From contig NZ_WBKT01000045.1 of the NCBI RefSeq assembly GCF_008868175.1, positions 1 to 38,848 of the forward strand: a stretch of 38,848 bases of DNA, written 5' to 3'. This document shows, piece after piece, positions 1-6,579 of the stretch; position 1 is the first letter of the stretch; each line of letters begins with the position of its first letter. Under the pieces are notes generated by a model, which saw only the letters and a program-made list of their open reading frames with translations, did not search any database and was not told where the DNA came from. Both the position numbers and the translations under genes were made by a program. Source of the stretch: Micromonospora sp. AMSO31t (GTDB lineage: Bacteria > Actinomycetota > Actinomycetes > Mycobacteriales > Micromonosporaceae).

Positions 1-5
1 CCGCG

Positions 6-11
6 TACCCT
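6..11 (+). promoter_or_regulatory. -10 element of a leaderless promoter for the radical SAM gene
   Basis: TACCCT lies 8 nt before the ATG at 20, matching the TANNNT -10 seen before other leaderless genes here (nadD, degV, comEA). No Shine-Dalgarno precedes the ATG. Only ten bases of upstream sequence are available, so the -35 cannot be judged. Confidence 0.4.
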
Positions 12-19
12 TGGGCATC

Positions 20-2005
20 ATGAGTGCCCCGTCGACGACGCCGCGCCCGACCGCGGCCAATTCCGTGTGGCCGCGGTTGGAGCCGCTGCTGCCCCAGGTG
101 ACCAAGCCCATCCAGTACGTGGGTGGCGAGCTGGGCGCGGTGGTCAAGGACTGGGACGCGGCGACCGTCCGGTGGGCGCTGATGTACCCCGACGCGTACG
201 AGGTGGGCCTGCCCAACCAGGGCGTCCAGATCCTCTACGAGGTGCTCAACGAGCTGCCCGACGTGCTCGCCGAGCGGACGTACGCGGTCTGGCCGGACCT
301 GGAGAAGCTGATGCGCGCCCACGGCGTGCCGCAGTTCACCGTCGACGCCCACCGCGCGGTGCGCGACTTCGACGTGTTCGGGGTCTCCTTCGCCACCGAG
401 CTGGGCTACACCAACCTGCTCACCGCGATCGACCTGGCCGGCATCCCGATGCTCGCCGCCGACCGCACCGAGGCCGACCCGGTGATCGTGGCCGGTGGCC
501 ACGCCGCGTTCAACCCGGAGCCGATCGCCGACTTCGTCGACGCCGCGGTGCTCGGCGACGGCGAGGAGGCGGTGCTGGAGATCACCGCGATCGTCCGGGA
601 CTGGAAGGCCGAGGGCTGCCCGGGTGGCCGGGACGAGCTGCTGCTGCGGCTGGCCCGCACCGAGAGCATCTACGTGCCGCGCTTCTACGACGTGGACTAC
701 CTGCCCGACGGCCGGATCCAGCGGGTCGTGCCGAACCGTCCCGACGTGCCGTTCCGGGTGCACAAGCGCACGACCATGGACCTGGACGCCTGGCCGTACC
801 CGAAGAAGCCGCTCGTGCCGCTGGCCGAGACGGTCCACGAGCGGTACGCGGTGGAGATCTTCCGCGGCTGCACCCGCGGCTGCCGGTTCTGCCAGGCGGG
901 CATGATCACCCGCCCGGTGCGGGAGCGCTCGATCACCACGGTCGGCCAGATGGTGCAGCAGGGGCTGGAGTTCTCCGGCTTCCACGAGGTGGGCCTGCTG
1001 TCGCTGTCGTCGGCCGACCACTCGGAGATCGGCGACATGTGCTCCGGGCTCGCCGAGCAGTACGCGGGCACCAACGTCTCGCTCTCGCTGCCGTCGACGC
1101 GGGTGGACGCCTTCAACATCGACCTGGCGCAGGAGCTGTCCCGCAACGGCCGGCGGACCGGCCTGACCTTCGCCCCCGAGGGCGGGTCGGAGCGGATCCG
1201 TAAGGTCATCAACAAGATGGTGTCGAAGGACGACCTCATCCGCACCGTGGTGACCGCGTACACCAACGGCTGGCGGCAGGTGAAGCTCTACTTCATGTGC
1301 GGCCTGCCGACCGAGACCGACGCCGACGTCCTCGAGATCGCCGACATGGCGCACGAGGTCATCCGGGCCGGCCGGGCGGCCACCGGGTCCAAGGACATCC
1401 GCTGCACCGTCTCGATCGGTGGCTTCGTGCCGAAGCCGCACACCCCGTTCCAGTGGGCCGCCATGGAGCGTCCCGAGGTCATCGACGGCCGGCTCCGGCT
1501 GCTCAAGCAGGCCATCAACAGCGACCGCTCGCTGGGCCGGGCCGTCGGCTTCCGCTACCACGACGGCGAGCCGTCGCTGATCGAGGGCCTGCTGTCCCGG
1601 GGCGACCGCCGGGTCGGCGCGGTGATCCGCCGGGTCTGGGAGAACGGCGGCCGGTTCGACGGTTGGAGCGAGCACTTCTCCTACCAGCGCTGGGTGGACG
1701 CGGCGGCCGAGGTGCTGCCGTCGTTCGGGGTGGACCTGGACTGGTTCACCACCCGGGAGCGCGACGAGCTGGAGGTCCTGCCCTGGGACCACCTCGACTC
1801 GGGCCTGGACAAGGACTGGCTCTGGCAGGACTGGCAGGACTCGCTCGCCGAGTACGAGCAGGACGACTGCCGGTGGACGCCCTGCTTCGACTGCGGCGTG
1901 TGCCCGGCCATGGACACGGAGATCCAGATCGGCCCGACCGGCCGGAAGCTGCTGCCGTTGACCCCGGTCAACGGTCTGAAGCTGCCCGCCGGCGCCCAGC
2001 AGTAG
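20..2005 (+). CDS. TIGR03960-family radical SAM protein
   Basis: A 661-residue radical SAM enzyme of unknown reaction. The cluster-binding motif CxxxCxxC is at C284, C288 and C291 (FRGCTRGCRFC). An N-terminal domain of about 260 residues (Radical_SAM_N2 type) precedes it, and a C-terminal cysteine group at C617, C622, C625 and C628 (CxxxxCxxCxxC) could hold a second cluster or zinc. ATG 20 is preferred over the TTG at 11 because a TANNNT -10 precedes it at leaderless spacing. This family is usually encoded next to, or fused with, a TIGR03936 protein; here that partner lies 3.6 kb downstream at 5672, beyond a type VII cassette. A terminator-like hairpin follows the stop. Family assignment is strong, function unknown. 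Confidence 0.88.
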   Translation: MSAPSTTPRPTAANSVWPRLEPLLPQVTKPIQYVGGELGAVVKDWDAATVRWALMYPDAYEVGLPNQGVQILYEVLNELPDVLAERTYAVWPDLEKLMRAHGVPQFTVDAHRAVRDFDVFGVSFATELGYTNLLTAIDLAGIPMLAADRTEADPVIVAGGHAAFNPEPIADFVDAAVLGDGEEAVLEITAIVRDWKAEGCPGGRDELLLRLARTESIYVPRFYDVDYLPDGRIQRVVPNRPDVPFRVHKRTTMDLDAWPYPKKPLVPLAETVHERYAVEIFRGCTRGCRFCQAGMITRPVRERSITTVGQMVQQGLEFSGFHEVGLLSLSSADHSEIGDMCSGLAEQYAGTNVSLSLPSTRVDAFNIDLAQELSRNGRRTGLTFAPEGGSERIRKVINKMVSKDDLIRTVVTAYTNGWRQVKLYFMCGLPTETDADVLEIADMAHEVIRAGRAATGSKDIRCTVSIGGFVPKPHTPFQWAAMERPEVIDGRLRLLKQAINSDRSLGRAVGFRYHDGEPSLIEGLLSRGDRRVGAVIRRVWENGGRFDGWSEHFSYQRWVDAAAEVLPSFGVDLDWFTTRERDELEVLPWDHLDSGLDKDWLWQDWQDSLAEYEQDDCRWTPCFDCGVCPAMDTEIQIGPTGRKLLPLTPVNGLKLPAGAQQ

Positions 2006-2022
2006 CACCGCCGGCGCACACC

Positions 2023-2054
2023 GGAGCGCGGGATCCCTCGGGGTTCCGCGCTCC
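2023..2054 (+). terminator. Hairpin terminator after the radical SAM gene
   Basis: GGAGCGCGG (2023-2031) pairs with CCGCGCTCC (2046-2054), and the stem extends through two more pairs. It lies 18 nt after the stop and has no T-tract, which is common for GC-rich actinomycete terminators. Confidence 0.55.
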
Positions 2055-2183
2055 GTCACATTCCGGGACACGTCGCCCGTCGATGTCCCGTGACGCGGGG
2101 TGGGGGTGCCCCGACTGGCTGTCTCTCGATACGCTGCGTCCGTATTGGACCGGCCGGGGGCCGGCAGCGGGGAGGGCAGCAGC

Positions 2184-2624
2184 ATGGGTGACATCAGGCC
2201 GCCGGACACCGGCGATCTGCACGTCAGCGTCGAGGACCTGGACGCCGCGGCGGACTACGTCGAGCGCCTCAAGCAGTATGTCGACGACACCATCAGCTAC
2301 GAGATGGAACGCATCAAGGAGCGGATGAAGGGCGACAGCAACAACGCGCAGACGGTGCCCAACGGCACGCCGTTCGGCGCGTACGAGGACGCTCGCATGC
2401 AGTGGCAGGCGCTGACGAAGTCGACGGCGAACATGGAGGCCCACCTCAAGTCGCTCTCCACCAAGCTCGCCTCGCTGAAGCAGGGCACCGAGGACATCGC
2501 GAAGGCGTTCCGCGACACCGAGGCCCGCAACGCCGCCAACGGCAAGGAGATCGAGCGGCTGCTGGAGTCCGCCGCCCCGCCGCCGGCGACGGGCGAGCAG
2601 CCCACCTACCCGTACACGGCCTGA
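2184..2624 (+). CDS. Small helical ESX-associated protein (WXG100-like partner)
   Basis: A 146-residue, mostly alpha-helical acidic protein with no signal peptide or membrane segment. It reads as two long helices (about 14-50 and 70-130) around a loop near residues 52-68, then a Pro-rich tail. ATG 2184 has GGGGAGGG 9-14 nt upstream, so longer in-frame extensions into the intergenic region are rejected. It is followed 13 nt later by a WXG/Gly-rich protein and then a mycosin protease. I infer that it is a type VII substrate or chaperone partner. It has no clear WXG motif itself (only W74-Q-A) and I do not recognise a named family. Confidence 0.7.
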   Translation: MGDIRPPDTGDLHVSVEDLDAAADYVERLKQYVDDTISYEMERIKERMKGDSNNAQTVPNGTPFGAYEDARMQWQALTKSTANMEAHLKSLSTKLASLKQGTEDIAKAFRDTEARNAANGKEIERLLESAAPPPATGEQPTYPYTA

Positions 2625-2637
2625 GGGGGAGAGGGTC

Positions 2638-4098
2638 ATGGCTGGAGGAACCTGGGAGCGGTGCGTCCGCGAGGTGACGCTGTCGGCGGATCCGGAGACG
2701 GTCGGCTCGGTCGGGATGGGATGGAGCAACCTCTCCACCGGCCTGGGCTACCTGCGGGACTCGCTCGTCGGTCGGTCCTTCGTCGGTCCGATCGCGCCCG
2801 GCAAGGAGCGCCCGCACAGCGGCGGCCTGCCCGGCCTGCTCAGCGGCTGGAAGGGCAGCGGCGGCGACGCGTACCGGGAGCACCTGGGCGAGATCGGCAA
2901 GGAGATCGAGGATCTCATCACCCACGCGAGCAATGTCAGCGGCGCGCTGTCGCGGATCGAGGGTGACATCCGCAAGTCGGTCGCGAGCATCCCGATCCCG
3001 CTGATGGACGACTTCGGCTGGGACGAGTGGAGCCTGCCCAACGGCACCGAGCTCGACGACGCCCGCGACGGCGAGAGTGCCTCGGGCTTCCTGGCCGCGC
3101 TGCGCAAGGACTACCAGAGCAACCCGGCCTCGTACGCCGACGGCGCGTTCCGCGACAAGGCCGACGACCTCGAGGCGACCATGAAGGTCGACGGCAACGC
3201 CAGCGACAACAAGCGCGGCGGCTGGTGGGACACCAAGTCGCACCTGGACAACTGGTACCGGGACAACCAGCAGGCGGCCAACTCGGCGATGTCGCCGCTG
3301 CCGGCCGCCGTGGAGACGGAGCGGCCCAAGCTGGTCGTGCCCACTCCGAACTCCGACGTCGACGACTACCGTCCCGACGACCGCAAGCCGCCGTCCGGCC
3401 TGCCGGGCGGTGGTGGCGGCGTCGGTGGCGGTGGCGCGGGCGGCGGCTTCGGTGGCGGCGCGCCCTCCCTCGGCAGCACCGGCGGCGGTGGTGGCGGCGG
3501 CGGTGGTTCCTTCGACGGCGGATCCCTGAAGCCCCCGCCCACCACCGGCGGCCCCGACTTCGGCGGCGGAGGCAGTGGCGGTGGCGCCGGCACCGTCACC
3601 CCGCCGTCCACCGGCGCCGGCTACCCGGGGACCGGTGACCACGACTACGGCAGCGGCCTGGCCGGCGCCGGCGGGCCGGGCACCATCGGCGGCGGCACCG
3701 GCGGGCTCGGCGGCGGCGTCAACTCCGCGGGGCTCGGCGGCGCCGGTGGCGGCTTCGGCGGTGGCGGCGCCGGCCTCGGCTCGGCCGGCGGCATCGGTGG
3801 CGGCGGTGTCGGCGCGGCCGGCGGGATCGGCATGGGCGGCATCCCCGGCATGGTCGGTGGCGGCAACGGCAAGGTGCCCCCGATGACCAGCGCGGCCAGC
3901 GCGCTGCGCAACGCGGCCGGCGCGGGCGCGGGCGCGGGTGGCGCGCGCGGCGCCGGCATGATGGGCGGCGGCATGATGGGCGGCGGGCACGGCGGCGCCG
4001 GGCACGGCGGCTCCGGCAGCGAGCACTCGTCGTGGTTGACTGAGGACGACGATCCGTGGGGCAGCGGTGACGCCGCGTCCCCGGGCATCCTGCGCTGA
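2638..4098 (+). CDS. WXG-motif Gly-rich putative type VII secretion substrate
   Basis: A 486-residue protein without a Sec signal. The N-terminal 220 residues are helical and include a WXG turn (W71-K-G) between helices, as in WXG100/PPE-like ESX proteins. Residues about 256-465 are almost only Gly with Ala, Ser, Pro and Thr, in GGxGG-like repeats. The C-terminus returns to an acidic motif, WLTEDDDPWG, which I have seen as a recurrent ending in actinobacterial ESX-type proteins. ATG 2638 has GGGGGAGAGGG just upstream. It is flanked by a small helical protein and by a mycosin, which supports secretion by an ESX system. No EccB/C/D/E genes are present in the window, so the machinery must be elsewhere. 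Confidence 0.72.
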   Translation: MAGGTWERCVREVTLSADPETVGSVGMGWSNLSTGLGYLRDSLVGRSFVGPIAPGKERPHSGGLPGLLSGWKGSGGDAYREHLGEIGKEIEDLITHASNVSGALSRIEGDIRKSVASIPIPLMDDFGWDEWSLPNGTELDDARDGESASGFLAALRKDYQSNPASYADGAFRDKADDLEATMKVDGNASDNKRGGWWDTKSHLDNWYRDNQQAANSAMSPLPAAVETERPKLVVPTPNSDVDDYRPDDRKPPSGLPGGGGGVGGGGAGGGFGGGAPSLGSTGGGGGGGGGSFDGGSLKPPPTTGGPDFGGGGSGGGAGTVTPPSTGAGYPGTGDHDYGSGLAGAGGPGTIGGGTGGLGGGVNSAGLGGAGGGFGGGGAGLGSAGGIGGGGVGAAGGIGMGGIPGMVGGGNGKVPPMTSAASALRNAAGAGAGAGGARGAGMMGGGMMGGGHGGAGHGGSGSEHSSWLTEDDDPWGSGDAASPGILR

Positions 4099-4108
4099 GG
4101 ACGGACGG

Positions 4109-5482
4109 ATGAGGTTGCACGCGGGCGCGCTCCGGTCGGTCGCGGCCGGGCTGGTGGCCGGGCTCATGGTGCTGGGGGCCGCCCAACCGGCGGCCGCCGC
4201 GCCGCGGCGGGCCGAACAGTGGTACCTGGACGAGCTGCGCATCGACCAGGTGCACCGGCTCTCCACCGGGCGCGGGGTGACCGTCGCCGTGGTGGACAGC
4301 GGCGTCGACGCCAGCCACCCGGAGCTGGCCGGCCAGGTGCTCCCCGGGCGCCGCAGCTACGGCGCCCCCGGCGACGGGCGCTCCGACGCGGACGGCCACG
4401 GCACCCACATGGCCGGCATCATCGCGGCGCGCAACGCCGGTTCGGACGGGGTGACCGGCATCGCGCCGGGCGTGCGGATCCTGCCGATCAAGACGAAGCC
4501 GGGCAAGGGAGAGAGCAGCGACGCGGCGTCGGCCCAGGGCATCCGGATGGCCGTCGACGGCGGCGCCAAGGTCGTCAACCTGTCCTACGGCAGCATGGGC
4601 GTGGCGTCCGACGACGAGGAGGCGGCGATCCGGTACGCCCTCGAGCGGGACGTGGTCGTGGTGGGCGCTGCCGGCAACACCGCCAAGGGGCACACCGAGG
4701 TGATCAGCCCGGCCAATGTCCCCGGGGTGATCGCGGTGACCGGCACCACGAGGGGTGGTCGTTTCTGGTCCGGCTCCAGCCAGGGGCGCGAGGCCGTGGT
4801 GGCCGCCCCCGCCGACGGCATCTACAACGCCGGCCCGGACCACGGCTACGGCTGGGGTGACGGCACCTCCGACGCCACCGCGATCGTCTCCGGCATCGCG
4901 GCGCTCATCCGCGCGAAGTATCCGGATCTCTCCGCGCCCAACGTGATCAACCGGATCATCCGCACCGCCCGGGACGCCGGCCCGCCCGGCCGCGACCCGC
5001 AGTACGGCTTCGGCCGGATCGACCCGGTGGCGGCGCTCACCGCCACGGTGCCGGCGGTCTCGGCGAACCCGCTCCTCGGCGGGGCCGCGGCCAGCTCGGC
5101 TCCGCCGCAGGCGGCCGAGGACGACGACTTCGACGTGACGGAGTACGGCGACCGGGGCGGGCCCACCGACCAGCAGGTCATGGTCATCGGCATCGGCATC
5201 GCCGTGGTGCTCCTGGTGCTCGTGGCGCTGGTGGTCTTCCTCATCTGGAACCGGCGCCGCTACCGCCGGGAGGCGGCCCGGGCGGCCGCCGTGCCGGACC
5301 ACGTGCTCGACCAGGGGGCCGGGGGTGGCTACGGCACCCCACCGGTCCCGGCCGGTTACCACGCCCCGCCGGGCGCACCGGGTGGCCAGGCCCCGCCGGG
5401 CGCCAACCCCTACGCCCCGCCGCCCGGCCACGTCCCGCCGCCGCCGGGGACGTACCCGCCGCCGGGCGGCAACCGGTCCTGA
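4109..5482 (+). CDS. mycP: Type VII secretion-associated serine protease (mycosin, S8 subtilisin)
   Basis: A 457-residue membrane-anchored subtilisin-like protease. A signal peptide (1-31, ending AAAA) is followed by the S8 domain with the catalytic triad D63 (VVDSGVD), H97 (DGHGTH) and S254 (GTSDAT), plus oxyanion N190. One transmembrane helix spans about 357-380, followed by an arginine-rich stop-transfer segment. Mycosins normally end near here; this one adds about 75 residues of Pro/Gly/Tyr-rich cytoplasmic tail (repeats such as APPG and PPPG). ATG 4109 lies 10 nt after the stop of the upstream WXG-like gene, indicating co-transcription. In mycobacteria MycP stabilises and regulates the ESX complex and can process substrates; its action on the two upstream proteins is inferred. 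A 12-bp hairpin follows. Confidence 0.88.
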   Translation: MRLHAGALRSVAAGLVAGLMVLGAAQPAAAAPRRAEQWYLDELRIDQVHRLSTGRGVTVAVVDSGVDASHPELAGQVLPGRRSYGAPGDGRSDADGHGTHMAGIIAARNAGSDGVTGIAPGVRILPIKTKPGKGESSDAASAQGIRMAVDGGAKVVNLSYGSMGVASDDEEAAIRYALERDVVVVGAAGNTAKGHTEVISPANVPGVIAVTGTTRGGRFWSGSSQGREAVVAAPADGIYNAGPDHGYGWGDGTSDATAIVSGIAALIRAKYPDLSAPNVINRIIRTARDAGPPGRDPQYGFGRIDPVAALTATVPAVSANPLLGGAAASSAPPQAAEDDDFDVTEYGDRGGPTDQQVMVIGIGIAVVLLVLVALVVFLIWNRRRYRREAARAAAVPDHVLDQGAGGGYGTPPVPAGYHAPPGAPGGQAPPGANPYAPPPGHVPPPPGTYPPPGGNRS

Positions 5483-5487
5483 ACCTG

Positions 5488-5532
5488 CGGTGGCCGGCCG
5501 GGTGACCTGTGGGTGTCGCCGGCCGGCCACCG
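5488..5532 (+). terminator. Strong hairpin terminator after the mycosin
   Basis: CGGTGGCCGGCC (5488-5499) is perfectly complementary to GGCCGGCCACCG (5521-5532), with a 21-nt loop. It starts 6 nt after the mycosin stop and marks the end of the ESX cassette. It also covers the only GTG (5513) that could start the next gene upstream of its conserved domain, making that start unlikely. Confidence 0.72.
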
Positions 5533-5630
5533 TCGTTCTCCGGGCGGGCGGGCGTCCCCGCTGACCGGTTCGGACCGGTTCGTCCGGCCGCATCTGCCGC
5601 CCCGGCTGCGGGCCGCGCCGGCCGCTGCGC

Positions 5631-5636
5631 CAGGAT
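5631..5636 (+). promoter_or_regulatory. Possible -10 element for the TIGR03936 gene
   Basis: CAGGAT resembles the same hexamer found before pepN. It would place the transcript start near 5643, giving a short leader that still contains the AGGAG at 5661-5665. No -35 is obvious. Confidence 0.25.
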
Positions 5637-5671
5637 GGAACCGACACGCAGGCACAGCCGAGGAGCTCACG

Positions 5672-6448
5672 ATCGCCAGAAAGCCTCAACCCGAGGGCGG
5701 CCAGGCGCCGGTCGTCCAGCGGGTCCGGATCCGGTACGCCAAGCGTGGGCCGCTGCGGTTCACCTCGCACCGGGACTTCGCCCGGGCCTTCGAGCGCGCG
5801 TTGCGCCGGGCCGGCGTACCGATCGCCTTCTCCCAGGGTTTCACTCCGCACCCGAAGATCTCGTACGCCTCGGCGGCGCCGACCGGCGTGGCCAGCGAGG
5901 CGGAGTACCTGGAGATCGGCCTGCGCGAGCCGGTCGACCCGGGGCAGCTGCGGGCGGCCCTGGACGCCGCCCTGTCGCCCGGGCTCGACGTGCTGGACGC
6001 GGTGGAGGCCGCCGGCGGCAGCCTGGCCGACCGGATCGAGGCCTCCCGGTGGCGGATCGAACTGCCCGAGGTCGACCCGGCCGTGCTGGAGCGGGCCGTG
6101 ACGGCGTTCACCGCCGCCGAGGAGATCCAGGTCGAGCGGATGACCAAGCAGGGGCGGCGCACCTTCGACGCCCGCGCTGCCGTCATCGCCATCGATACGC
6201 TGCGGCCGTCCGAGACGCCTTCCGGGGCGACGGCCGTACCGTGTGCGATACTCGAACTGGTCGTGCGGCAGGTCACCCCCTCCGTACGACCCGATGACGT
6301 CCTTTCCGGCCTCCGCGTGGTGGCCGACCTGGAGCCGCCGGTCTCCCCGAGGGTGATCCGGCTGGCACAGGGCACGTTGACCGCGCAGGGCGAGATCGTC
6401 GATCCGTTGGACGCGGATCGCGACGGGGCAGCCATCGGAGAACGCTGA
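5672..6448 (+). CDS. TIGR03936-family (DUF2344) radical SAM-associated protein, apparent ATC start
   Basis: The conserved DUF2344 domain begins at RIRYAKRGPLRF and runs to the C-terminus. Counted from 5672 the protein is 258 residues. The frame stays open back to a GTG at 5513, but that GTG lies inside the mycosin terminator and the extra 53 residues look non-coding. No ATG, GTG or TTG lies in frame between them. AGGAG (5661-5665) sits 6 nt before an ATC at 5672, giving a protein starting xARKPQPEGG; I therefore propose ATC initiation. The protein normally neighbours or is fused to a TIGR03960 radical SAM protein and often precedes rne/rng, which is the case on the downstream side here. Function unknown. 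A hairpin overlaps its stop codon. Confidence 0.75.
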   Translation: MARKPQPEGGQAPVVQRVRIRYAKRGPLRFTSHRDFARAFERALRRAGVPIAFSQGFTPHPKISYASAAPTGVASEAEYLEIGLREPVDPGQLRAALDAALSPGLDVLDAVEAAGGSLADRIEASRWRIELPEVDPAVLERAVTAFTAAEEIQVERMTKQGRRTFDARAAVIAIDTLRPSETPSGATAVPCAILELVVRQVTPSVRPDDVLSGLRVVADLEPPVSPRVIRLAQGTLTAQGEIVDPLDADRDGAAIGER

Positions 6449-6464
6449 CCGACGGTCAGCGTTC
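6440..6464 (+). terminator. Hairpin overlapping the stop codon of the TIGR03936 gene
   Basis: GAACGCTGACC (6440-6450) pairs perfectly with GGTCAGCGTTC (6454-6464) around a 3-nt loop; the TGA stop (6446-6448) is inside the left arm. It is a likely terminator or attenuator between this gene and the RNase gene. It has no T-tract. Confidence 0.5.
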
Positions 6465-6579
6465 TGGCAGGCAGACTTCGGCGGCCGCGCACCTGCGCGA
6501 CCGGCGGAAACACCTTTTGCGGCGACCCTGCGTGGCAGCGCTCACCCGCGCCCGGGGCAGCCAGAACTGGAGAACGTCC

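Noticed and set aside
11..19. TTG at 11 as the start of the first gene
   Set aside because: ATG 20 is 9 nt downstream, and a TANNNT -10 covers 6-11, so the TTG would overlap the promoter.
3403..4020. Repetitive GGC-rich DNA considered as a CRISPR or tandem-repeat array
   Set aside because: It has no constant repeat-spacer structure; it is explained by Gly codons within one frame.
2446..4266. A long Ala/Gly/Thr-rich minus-strand frame opposite the Gly-rich ESX gene
   Set aside because: It is the complement of the Gly-codon repeats and has no ribosome-binding site or domain.
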